From positions 129,001-193,000 of the forward strand of contig JAJFZO010000191.1 in NCBI GenBank assembly GCA_021397835.1: a stretch of 64,000 nucleotides of DNA, read 5' to 3'. Position numbers and translations under genes: made by a program. This DNA comes from Moringa oleifera (Eukaryota; Streptophyta; Magnoliopsida; Brassicales; Moringaceae). This document shows positions 21,210 through 39,149 of this stretch, in pieces (the stretch's first letter is position 1; each line of letters starts with the position of its first letter). Under the pieces are notes generated by a model. That model saw only the letters and a list, made by a program, of their open reading frames with translations, did not search any database and was not told the DNA's origin.

Positions 21210-24200
21210 ATGGCAGCAGCGGTAGTCGAACCCAAGAAAATCATCATCGATACTGACCCTGGAATTGGTAAGCTATGAAACGATCTTTCCTTCCTTGGGT
21301 TTCTGCTATTTTAGTAAATGTTATGGCCTGCTTCTGTTTTCAGTCATGATTCATGTGTCTTAAGGCGCCACAAAATTCTGGGGTCAGTTTCAGTTTTACT
21401 CTGTTAACTTATCACTTGTGGTTGGATACGTCACAGATGACGCCATGGCAATATTTCTTGCTTTAAGGTCACCAGAATTGGAGGTGATTGGTCTGACGAC
21501 CATTTATGGCAATGTTTACACCACCCTCGCAACCAGAAATGCCTTGCACTTGGTATTATCTCTCCATGTGTTTGTGTGTGCGCGCGCGTCTATTTCTGCA
21601 ATGTGAATTGATACTCTCTTTGTGGATGATTAGTTGGAGGCTGCAGGGAGGACGGATATTCCGGTGGCTGAAGGATCCCATGTTACAATGACTGTATGCA
21701 TTCTTCCTTCACTCTTTGAGTTCAATTGTATCCATGTGTGCTCATGGTTGTTCAGATTTGAGTCTCCTGATATTCTCATGATTTAAATTCGTGGATTTTT
21801 TTCTTTTCATTTTGGTAAATAGCCTCATTTCTTTGAGAGACACTGGATCTTGGGATCATAGCGTTCTCAATAATGTATGCACAATTTTGATCATGCTTAA
21901 CTGAAGTTAATTAGTTTTTTCCTCAGAGATCAACTTTTCTTGATCAGCCTTATTTTTTTCTCTAATTAATCTTTTCTGATATGACCTCAGTCTCAAATTG
22001 TTATCTTCTCTTACAGGAATGCATAATATATAGTTATTGAACACTTAATTCTATGTAGATGTGATTGATGAATAGGAATAGGTATTTCTAGAGACACATT
22101 TTTTCATCATCACGAGTACTTTTAGTTCCTCAGTAAAGTGGATCGTGATATATTCTGGTGAGCACTGTGTTATGTTGGTTTTGAACAAAGACAGGCAAAA
22201 ATGTTTACTGAAACTTGAGTGTTAATCTTCGTTTTAATGATTCTGATCTTGTTTGTGAAATCTTTATAAATCTTAACCGATCAGATTTACCTGATTCATA
22301 TTGTTTCCACTTTGCTTATGCAAGTTTAACTCATAGTTGTACTAGTGTTCTTGTCCACCAAACACTCACTCGTATGTATCGATTCATTCCTTCTCCCTTT
22401 ATTGTAAAGAAAGGGACAAAGCTTCGCATTGCCGATTTTGTCCATGGTTCAGATGGACTTGGCAACCAAAATTTCTCTCCACCAAAAGGAAGGGCAATTG
22501 AAAAGTCAGCAGCTGAGTTTCTAGTTGAGCAAACAAAGCTTTATCCTGGGAAAGTCACTGTAGTAGCATTGGGCCCACTAACAAATATTTCATTGGTCAG
22601 ACTCTTGTTTACTTGGCTCGGTTTTATTTCGAATGTCTTTCATAATCATTCATGGGACAATATCTACTGCTGCAGGCTATTGAGCTAGATCCTGCATTTT
22701 CAAAAAATATTGGACAGATTATTCTTCTTGGTGGTGCTTTTGCAGTAAATGGGAATGTAAATCCAGCAGCAGAGGCCAATGTAAGTTCCTTAATTTCTTT
22801 CTCGGGCTTTTAGGTGTCCCATGCTTCAATTTATCTGCATGGAGCATGTATAGCTGCTAACTTTTAATAATCTTTCCCACTTGCATACTTGGCGAGACAG
22901 TGAGTTCGCATAATCAAGCTTCTTAGCACATTCAAAAGTATTTTTGTCATGTGCTTCAGTGTTGATTAGCTAGACTTTTTTACTGGGGCAGTAGCTACTT
23001 CTATATCTCTCTTTTTGTTCTGTTTATCTCTCAAATATTCTTTTATCTGCATTGACGACCAGATATTTGGAGATCCAGATGCTGCAGATATTGTATTCAC
23101 AAGCGGGGCAGATATTGTGGCTGTAGGGATCAATGTTACTCATCAAGTCATTCTGACAGGTACTTGCTTGGGTGGTCTCATCGTAGCACATTATTTGCTG
23201 TGCATGTATGAATATCAATGGCTTCTAAGTCATGATGATTCACCGACTGTTATTTGGATCCATATCTCCATTAATGTTGTAGATTGTAACTGAGTGCTAT
23301 AGATTTTACTTCTTTTAATGATCAGAGATTAGTTCTAGTGGATTTTTTTCAGGATTTGGTATGGTGCCAGATGCCTATTATGTGGGAAACTACAAGGCAA
23401 GTCTAAGCCTGTAATATCACAAGAAAACACGTGATAGCTTGTTTCCATTGGGCAATGAATGTCATTGAAGATTTATGTATTTTCAATCGTGATTAAAACA
23501 TGTAAATTTTCTAAGATCAAAGAGTCTATGTTTAGCCATTTATGATAGTCAGTTATTTTTAGACGCATTTGTAGTGTATCATATTAATGATACTGTAGAT
23601 TATGTGACATATTAAGAGTTAATTTGCATTTTTGTTTGTATAGAATTTTTCTTTTTCCCTTAAATACACGGTTGTCATTGTGTTTTTGGGTGGATGTTAT
23701 TCTTAACATATGTGGGTGGATTGCAGATGCTGATTGGGAGCGGTTGGCAAGCTCAAATGGGAAATTTGCTGAGTACTTGTGTAAAATTTTGGCTGTGTAC
23801 TTCTCTTATCATCGTACTGCATACAGTCTGAAAGGTAGGTTTGTGTGGTGGTATTGCCATATGTGGACACGCGTGGCACCTCCTTGATGCCTTTTGTAAT
23901 TAATATAGAAATATTGTTCTCTGTAGGTGTTTACCTTCATGATCCTACAGCTCTACTTGCGGCAGTAGATCCTTCACTTTTCACTTACACAGAGGGAGTG
24001 GTTAGAGTCCAGAGTGAGGGTATCACAAGGGGGCTGACCATATTGTATAACAAACAGAAGAGGTAGGAGGCTGGGGCGTGAGATTTCTATTTGATGACTT
24101 TCGTCTAAATGAAATGATGAAGATGAAGTGAGTTGGTTGTTAACTCTTCACTGAGGGATACATGTTTATGTCAATGAGCAGGTTCGAGGAAGTAACAGAG

Positions 24201-24290
24201 TGGAGTGAGAAACCCACAGTGAAGGTGGCAGTGACAGTGGATGCTGCCAGTGTGGTGAAGTTAGTGATGGAGCGGCTTATGGACAAATGA
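21210..24290 (+). CDS. URH1: Uridine/inosine-uridine nucleoside hydrolase, 9 exons
   Basis: Exons: 21210-21267, 21437-21552, 21634-21693, 22410-22595, 22676-22780, 23063-23159, 23727-23834, 23927-24062, 24182-24290; 324 residues, phase kept. It hydrolyses uridine (and related ribonucleosides) to base plus ribose in the cytosolic pyrimidine salvage/degradation pathway. The nucleoside-hydrolase signature DTDPGIDD (residues about 14-21, assembled across the first intron) binds Ca2+ and ribose. Also visible are the TTIYGNV block, VHGSDGLGN, and the C-terminal YLHDPTALLAAVDPSLFTY segment with the active-site HDP. Length matches plant URH1 proteins. A short open segment at 23353-23396 could be read as an extra exon but would need a GC donor and would interrupt the conserved LTDADWERL junction, so it is left out. 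The stop codon is followed within 40 bases by a 7-nt minisatellite that would be in the 3' UTR. Confidence 0.93.
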
Positions 24291-24330
24291 AAGCCCAATA
24301 AATGGGGAGGAGGGAGCAGCCTGGAGAGTG

Positions 24331-24386
24331 GAGCCTGGAGCCTGGAGCCTGGAGCCTGAAGCCTGAAGCCTGAAGCCTGAAGCCTG
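24331..24386 (+). repeat. 7-nt minisatellite, 8 units in two variant blocks
   Basis: Eight perfect tandem 7-mers: four GAGCCTG followed directly by four AAGCCTG, with no mixing of variants. It begins 41 bases after the URH1 stop, so it probably lies in its 3' UTR. Confidence 0.97.
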
Positions 24387-24793
24387 AAAGTTTTATGTTT
24401 CTAAATTTGGTGTATGTTAATGTCATATCAAGGCATCACTTGAATCTCTACTTTGTTAGTAGTAGGCCATTTTATTCCCAATAAGGTGAAGCTGGTTTCA
24501 TTTCTTGCAATAAGCTGTTGCATCTCATGGCTCAGACTTCCTTATATTTTGTACACTCAGAATTTGTGGTCAAAATAAACCAAATTTCACATAAGTTTTC
24601 TTTCATTCTATCTTGAGGGTTTAATTAATGCTTCAATTTTTTATGTTTCTGAAAACAGATACTTATTCTCACAATTATATAATGAATGATTTGGTATTTG
24701 GTGAGATTTTATTGAAAGAGATAATACTGTTCTTAATAAGAATGATTAAGACATCAAGGCAGAGCATCTAACATGGATGGCCACTTAAGCCAT

Positions 24794-24812
24794 GAGAGAG
24801 AGAGAGAGAGAG
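24794..24812 (+). repeat. (GA)n microsatellite
   Basis: Perfect GA dinucleotide run of 19 bases about 220 bp upstream of the ITPK4 start. Plant GAGA-type repeats in promoters can bind BBR/BPC factors; a role here is only inferred from position. Confidence 0.9.
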
Positions 24813-25031
24813 CAGGAGGCAATAGCAAAGCTTAACAAACCAGAAGACAGGAAAGGGGAATAAGGAAGGAGAAAAAATATTAAATGATAAATGGATAAAA
24901 CACTCGGATGCCCAACTGGAAAAAGAGTAAAAGCAACTGTCAGCTTGATGCCACCCCGTTACCTTTCTTTTCTTACTTGTTCCTCCCCCATCTAAGGCCA
25001 AACCCATTTACAGAGTGAGATAGAAACGACA

Positions 25032-32009
<6,978 letters not shown>

Positions 32010-32634
32010 CCAATAGGTTGGTTGGGACTTGGGGAGGTGGGACTCTTGGTGTCTACTATGCACATACCAAACTGCAAATAAGAAATTCTATTTTCTTTTG
32101 TATGAATAGTCACTTGGGCATTTCATCTCCAACTTTAACTTATTTTAATTTCCTCATCTCTAAATCCTAAACAGATAGAAACCAAATGTGAAAATTAGGC
32201 ACCGACCTCAATGGAATGACGGGAATATGATATTTTATAATATGTAAAAAAAAAAAAGAAATAAAAATTAAACAAAAGTAATTCATTGTGTAATGGACAT
32301 ATTAATGGTCCTTGTCATGGCCATCACATTTATCATCATCGTCAGCAGCGGCGGCAGCAGGCAGCAGGCAGCAGCAGCAGCTATAAATATCCTACGGTCA
32401 GCCACACTTCAACCCCGAGATCTCCTCTCCAAAAGTTGTCTGCTCGCCACTCCCACTCCCTCGCAGGGGCCTCTGCTCTCTCCCTCCCCAAAACCCTAGA
32501 TTTATCAGATTGCACCCTCCCAAAGCCCTATTTTGTTTTGTTTTGTTTTGTTTTTTTTATCGAATTACTATAACATCAGTCACCAAAAAAGAGAGAAAAA
32601 AAAAAAGAAAAGAAACAACCACACTGCTGAAGAG
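32010..32634. promoter_or_regulatory. LARP6B promoter and 5' leader with TATA box and telo-box
   Basis: A classic TATA box CTATAAATA lies at 32381-32389, which would put the transcription start near 32410-32420. A telo-box AAACCCTAG lies at 32491-32499. The leader then has a (GTTTT)n run (about 32530-32552) and an A-rich stretch before the ATG at 32635. The short frame starting with ATG 32293 would mostly precede the predicted start site. The first 200 bases are the ITPK4 3' UTR. Confidence 0.65.
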
Positions 32635-35600
32635 ATGGCCGAACATGAAACCCTAGATCTTCCTCCTCCTTCACAATCCTCTGTTGATCATCCCCAATCA
32701 CAGTCCTCCGCTACTTCTCCATCTTCTTCTTCAGATCCATTACTGTCAAGGAACTCATCCTTCAGTCGACTCAACGCCCAAGCTCCCGAGTTCGTGCCCA
32801 GTCGACCACCCCCGACTCAGCATACGCAACAGCCTCAGCCACAGCAACCTTCCAGAATGGTGATTCCTCCACCGCCGCCTTCGATGCTGCACGTCTATCA
32901 TCCTCGGCCGTCGTTTCACGTTCCCGTTCCCCCCACTCACATGGTTCCTGTTCAAAATCACCATCTTCACTGTCATCCGCATCATCACAACCATCATGCT
33001 AATCATCATTATGTTTCGGTTCGTACTCACAGTCATCATAATCAGCATCATCCCTATTATAGTGCTGGGGAGCAAGAGGTCGACGTCTTTTTGAAGAAGG
33101 GTGATAGTCAGGGTGTTGATCTTGATGGGAAGAAGGACTACAGTGATGGTTTCACTGCTGCTGCTAATGATTCCAGGAACGGCTTATCTGATGAGGTCAT
33201 TCAGAAGATTCTGAACCAGGTGAGCTTCCACCAGTTTACAATCTTGACCGGATTAATGCTCTACTCGTTTGGTTTCTTCCATGCAAGCTAGCATTATGTG
33301 TCTGATGCTTTGCAAAAGGTTTTCATGATAGCTGGAACTATGAATTCTTGTTGTGCTTAAGTCTAGAGGTGAAACTGCAACTATGAATGTGCCTTGTGCC
33401 TGTAATATTGAAATCAAATTGGGCTAAGTTGAGTTGAGTTGATCTTTGACAGCACTTGTAACAGTGGCATTGGAAATGAGATACATGAGATGCACAAAGT
33501 GATAAAAGTGATGGTTCTTGAAAGATTGCTTCTTGTAGATAAGCAATCATTCTTAGGCACCCTGTTCCTGTTGAATGTTGAGAGTACATAATATTTTAAC
33601 TTTGGATGCCACAATGAAATTTGATTAGGTTGTTAAATGGGACGTAATGTGACTGGTGATGGATATTTAAACAACTTGCTGTGGATACATTTCCTTTTGC
33701 ATGTATACATGCTCTGAGACACGCTTGCACATGCTTGTTGCATGCCTATATTTATTAATTTGAATGCAATTTCAGAGAAAACAAAACTTTAGTAGTTGCA
33801 AATATCCAGAATTCAGGACTTTTAAAAGTTTAGATAAACTTCTCAAGTATGCATAAATAATGTGGAACATAGGTTTTGGCTGAAGAAAAAAAGACCTGAG
33901 GCTGTTATGCGAAACCTACAGTTACGAATGTTAGAATATAACGGAAAACATACTCAGAATTGTAATTTGTTTTATGAAACTGTTAACATCAAATTGTGTT
34001 GATGTCATTCCCTATATGTTTGAAGCAGTTTTGTGAAGTGGAGGTAACTGAAGTGGTCAATCAATCTAGACCGTGTCAGAAACTTGAAGTACTCTAAACA
34101 GTTTGGTCAAGTGGATGTAATCTAAAATTGTTTAAGTATTACCTATCTCGTGGTTTTTGTTACTTCAATGGACTAAGTATTTACACAGAGCTAGATAATA
34201 ATGCTAGAAGGTGTTGAAGCCCAATCTTCCTTGTTTACATCTCAAGAAAGGGAACATATTCTATTTAACATAATATGTTGCCTTTTTTTAAAAGAATCTC
34301 TTAACTGTATCTATCTTTTACCCCAAACAATTGCCATGTTTACGTTTGTTTGTGTTTCTTTATACCCTTTGTAAAAGCGAGGGGTTTGAGTAATTGGATA
34401 TTTTCTGTCGAACACATTGGATACTGGGAACTTATCTTTGGGTGCCTCATACAGGGATTATTTAGATTGTATGTTCTTTCTAAACTGATACTGATATGAA
34501 TTCGATTGTTTAGTTCTAGTTGTTGTTAAGAACATTTTGTTCTCTATTACATGTGTGTATATGCACTTGTGCGAAACTGATGCGTTATTTGTTAGTTCAG
34601 GATGTTTTTTTGGATGTTTTTTCTGTGCATGTGTGCATTTGAATGTGCATGTTATGTGTGTATATGTGTGTGTCTGTGAAACTGCTGGGATTGGAGATGT
34701 CCCTTTATGGCATCTGTGGTAAGTTCACCTCTTGTTCTTTCTGAGGCAGGGATGCAGTAAAGGTTCCTCTAAGTTGGTTCAGTAAACCTTCATTTCGGAC
34801 TTATTTGTTCTTGCTTCTAAATTTGTTTGGTGAAACAAATCATTATCAGGTGGAATATTACTTCAGCGATTTAAATTTGGCCACCACTGATCATCTGATG
34901 AGATTCATCAACAAGGATCCTGAAGGATATGGTAAGATCTCTAATTCAGTTTTAATTGTGCATTTTGGGAGCGTTACTAAAGTTTGTATTAATTAGTGTT
35001 TACAGTAATTACATCTATTATTCTTTTTCCTTTGCACATGCTAATGATTTGAAGATGCACATATGGGAAAAAATGACATACTTAAGAAAAATATGTAATA
35101 TATATGGTGGTAAAGGAAAGAAAGAAAGGAGGAAAGATAGATAATTCAGCTTGCTGTTTCACTAACTGCATATTAATTGTAGTGCCTGTTCCATTTTTAT
35201 GTAGTGCCAATTTCTGTTGTTGCATCTTTCAAGAAGATCAAAGCCCTCATTAGTAGCAATTCTCAGCTTGCTACTGTTCTCCGGAACTCATCCAAGATTG
35301 TGAGTTCCTTTTGTCCCCCATTTACTTTGCCTTCATGAACATTTGATTCCTTTTTTTTTTTTTTTTGGTGTCATTTTTCTGCTCTGTGCCTAGCAGTAAA
35401 CATTGCTGTCATCTTCTTGTCACAAACTCCACAGGTAGTTAGTGAAGATGGCAAGAAAGTAAGACGCCAGCATCCTATTACTGAGTTAGATATGGAAGAA
35501 TTGCAGGTAGGTTTTTTCCCTGTTGGTTTATCTGTATATCTTATTTGATTCACCTGTAATTTTACTTTATTCACATGAAGATATTGTATGGAGGAACAAA

Positions 35601-38150
35601 CGTGGAACTTTTACCTGTTTATGTGAACATGATAACATCATATCTTTCTTTTTTCTGACTGGAAATTGTAAGGCTTCCTGGCAATGGAATTTGTTTTCAC
35701 CATTTTTTTCTGATAACTATCCATCTCTAGTCTCGTATAGTTGTTGCTGAAAATCTACCGGAGGATCATTGCCACCAGAACCTGATGAAGATTTTCTCAG
35801 CTGTTGGGAGGTATCTGGCCTTATCTCCATCAGATGAATTGTAAATGCATAGATTATTTTTGTAATGAATTGTGATTTTTATCCTCAATATATGAGTTCT
35901 TTATCAGTGTGAAGACAATTCGTACCTGTCAGCCTCAAACCTCCAATGGTGGGGCTCCTTCAGCATCACGATTGGCAAAAACTGATGGCATGTTTTTCAG
36001 TAACAAGGTAAATTCAAACCCAAATGATTTTCCAAATACGACCGTGGACCATCTGTTGTTGGTGGCCCTATTATCTCTACCATATTGCACCCTTGACTGA
36101 ATGATTCTTAAACTCATAATATGGAAATGATCTGATCTGGTGGGTGTGTGTGTGTGTGCACGCGTGTGCAGCGCGTGCGCTTGTGTGTTTGTGAGTGTCT
36201 GGTTATTCATGATATTTAGGCTCATCTCTAGATGACAATACTTTCCTGGAGTCATCTACAAGCTTGAATGCGTTATTAAATTGATTTCAGTAATTTGTAG
36301 TGATCCTGTCAGAAAAGATGGAGCCGCTAATGCATTGTCACTCAGTTGATATTTTTGTCTGTGGGTTCAAGGATGCTCAAAGCCTCATGCCTCTATTCTT
36401 TGGCTGAATGGAGTTCAAGGCTGATAAAGAAACTTCCCTTATGTACTAATTGTTACTTTTAGCATTTCACTGAGTGCACTTTTCTTTTCATGTTGATATC
36501 TTGCATGCTTTGTTTTATAAATAGAGCCCATGTCTAACAAATTTGTAATAATCATCGTATAAGCGTTGGATTACTCAATAAGTTACCTAAATACTGAGCA
36601 TTTTGTTATATTTACAATGGCGTTCCCTTTATTATTGATATTTTTGCAATCTACCTCAAGTCTGTGAACACTTTAACATCAATTTATAGGATGCAAAAGA
36701 ATGTAACATTTTGATTTCTTGTTTCATTTATAGTTGCATGCCTTTGTGGAATACGAAACCATTGAACTGGCTGAGAAAGCAGTAAGTTTTCTTCTTCTTC
36801 TTCCATTTTAAGACTGTTTACCGAGACTGCATTTTTACCTTAACATGGTGAGATAATTGAAATTTGCACTTCATTTGGCAGGTCGCAGAGCTAAGTGAGG
36901 AAGGGAACTGGAGGAGTGGTCTGAGAGTTCGTTTAATGCTTAAACGCCCAGTATGTGCCTGATACTTCTCACCTTTTTCTTTCTTTTGCTAACTTGTGTT
37001 TGGATACGGTTCCCAACCAGAGTGGGGATAAGGCTTTGTTCAGTCAAGTTTGAATGCAATGGCAATGATTATTAACTGACACCAAGCAATATCTGAACTT
37101 CAAGAGTTGTGTTGACGTTGATCACAGTTTAATCACCATGTTGCAGTGAGCTAAGAGAGCATTAATAAGTGGAAATTATTGGAACATTATTCTTTAAAAC
37201 GCTATGAGTTTCTTATCTTAACATTAAGATGCATTGACATTGAACTTCTGATTGAAAGTAATGGATGGATCTTGCTTTGTCTTTCAGATTAGAATAATAT
37301 GTTGTCATTCTTCTTGGTGGCATGGGTATCTTGAGTCTGACTAATTGTAATTCTAGTTTAAGCATGATACAGGAAATTTTCTGCATGATGTATTAATCCA
37401 TTGATCTGTATTTGTATTCTTTCACCATTAGTTGAAAGAGTCAAAACCTGCTCAAGCTCGAGGAAGAAAAGTACATGATGGAGAAGGGCACTATGAAGAA
37501 GATGATGCTTCTACATCTGGACAACAGTCAAATGAGAAACTCTCTGAAGATTTTTCCCAGCAATGGGATGTCCACTCACACGAGCATGCTGTAAGTGAGA
37601 ATAGATTTTTCTTTGCAGCCATGATGACGACAATGCTATGATTGTTTTTGTAGATTTTGATTATTCTTGAGTTGGTTTAGCAAATATGATAAAAATTTTG
37701 CGCCACTGGTACCTGACAAAATTACAAAAAGGATGAATAGCTTATGAACTTTTTAAATTCAAAAAATATCTAAGTTGACTTCTAAAGTGGTAGCAGCAGA
37801 TGTGAATGGTTTTGAACTTGGGAAGGAGGGAATTGCTCCTTTTGCTGTTTTTATTCTTAACTAGATGCTGTTTATGAATCTGTGACCATGTCTGGCAGGG
37901 AGAAGAGCTTGTCAATGACAAGGAGGGTGGGCAGAGAAAAGGGCGCAATCGAGGTCGGGGCAAAGGGCGGGGGCGGCTGCAATACCATAATAACAACCGA
38001 GTGAATCATGCAGGATCTTCTCCCTCAAATCATTCTGTTATCAGTGAGCAGGCAACTGTGGCGAAGCAACCTCCTGGGCCTCGAATGCCAGATGGCACAA
38101 GAGGATTTGCTATGGGTCGGGGAAAGCCAGTAACTGTCAATATTGCATGA
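32635..38150 (+). CDS. LARP6B: La-related protein 6B (LARP6B), 10 exons
   Basis: Exons: 32635-33219, 34850-34931, 35205-35299, 35435-35506, 35731-35810, 35908-36007, 36734-36781, 36882-36950, 37432-37590, 37899-38150; 513 residues, phase kept. LARP6 proteins bind RNA and regulate translation and mRNA fate in the cytoplasm and nucleus. Domain order: low-complexity Ser/Pro N-terminus; a PAM2 motif SRLNAQAPEFVPS (about residues 44-56), which binds the MLLE domain of poly(A)-binding protein and marks the LARP6B/C clade; a Pro/Gln and His-rich stretch (about 100-140); La motif (about 184-272, ILNQVEYYFSDLNLATTDHLMR); RRM-like domain (about 279-377, IVVAENLPED and LHAFVEYET); an acidic and then RGR-rich region (RKGRNRGRGKGRGR); and a C-terminal SUZ-C-like motif GPRMPDGTRGFAMGRG. 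Exon 1 holds the whole disordered N-terminus. It lies between ITPK4 and OEP37, all three on the same strand. Confidence 0.96.
36143..36180 (+). repeat. Alternating purine-pyrimidine tract in a LARP6B intron
   Basis: A (GT)n run passes into GCACGCGTGTGC and GCGCGTGCGC, with only one break of the alternation. Such sequence has Z-DNA-forming potential. It lies in the intron between exons ending 36007 and starting 36734. Confidence 0.85.
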
Positions 38151-39149
38151 CTTGCGAATTGGCAGACCAGCGGTTCTGTGGATGCAAGTGTATGTTGGGC
38201 CTAATGAAATATGGCTTTTGTGGTGTTGATGGCAGGGGTTTTTCCCAGCTGTCCATCCAGAGTAGTTTGTACTATGGTTTTGAGTAATGTCTTGTATGTG
38301 GTCTGGTAATGGGTGATGCAGAAACTGTTGTACTCTACTAGTTTTCTTTGCTTTTTAATGCGATTGATGTGGTTAAAACAGAACGAAAAAGGGGAGTTAG
38401 GGGGTGGGAAGGGGGGAAAAGAAAAGCAAGGTGCTGGGGGAGCAAGAAATACTTAAAGGTGAATGTGACTAAAGAGTCTAGAGACTTAAAGGTGTTGGTG
38501 GGTTGACATTGATGATTGAGATCCGCGAGTGTTAGAAAGAATTGAATATGTTTTAATGGAAGTACTCTCTCCCAAGGAGCCAAGGTCAATGTAGACTTGG
38601 GCTTCCTTCAAGTTGAACTTGAGCCAACAGGTCGTCCAAGGAAGCCTGCTGAGGAAAAGAACAAAATGCTCCAGCTGTTGGCAGCGTGGCTACAAAGGTC
38701 AAGTTATAATGTTCCTTTTTATAACATGACACATTTGTGAGTTCACTGGGTAAACAAGAAAAGCTATCTTCACTTTATTGTGTCCTTACTGTATATGTGC
38801 AAAGTATGACTAGATAATTATTATTTTTATTAAAATTAAAGATTCTGTATTTGACTTTGCCAATAAATCAAAGGAGGGTGTGTTAAAGAGGTCCTTTTAT
38901 TTCTTTATGCATAACGGGAATTCAAAACTTCAAAATTTGCGCCCCTTTTGCTCTCTGAAAATTATCGAAGGGATATAAGAAAATAAAGAAATTAAGTGTA
39001 CCTATCTACATTTCTGCCTGAAGCCACAACCCTTCATCCACAATCCCAGACTTCTCCCTCGTTCACTTTCAAAAAGTCCAGCCTCAAGTGCCTCATCTCA
39101 ACACGGACATCATTTTGAGACCCAGAGACATACTGCTTGCTAAGAAACA
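38151..39149. other. LARP6B 3' flank and OEP37 5' flank, with a coding-like scrap
   Basis: LARP6B 3' UTR, then AT-rich spacer. At about 38594-38741 the + strand holds an open segment with codon-like character (ELEPTGRPRKPAEEKNK then MLQLLAAWLQR) ending in TGA. It has no ATG and no partner exons, so it may be an exon relic. The OEP37 leader probably begins near 39020. Confidence 0.4.

Larger units (their letters stand above)
24291..25031. other. URH1 3' flank and ITPK4 5' flank
   Basis: Contains the minisatellite 24331-24386, a (GA)n run at 24794-24812 and AT-rich sequence. The segment 24960-25031 is probably the ITPK4 leader. No gene recognised. Confidence 0.5.

Noticed and set aside
23353..23396. 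Possible extra URH1 exon (starts FGMVPDAYY)
   Set aside because: It needs a GC donor and would break the conserved LTDADWERL junction that direct splicing 23159 to 23727 gives.
32293..32499. ATG-started 68-codon frame upstream of LARP6B
   Set aside because: It begins about 90 bases before the clear TATA box at 32381-32389, so it would lie mostly upstream of the transcription start; composition is low-complexity.
38338..38589. Minus-strand 83-codon frame in the LARP6B 3' region
   Set aside because: Leu/Thr/Phe-rich chance frame without coding features, in a probable 3' UTR.
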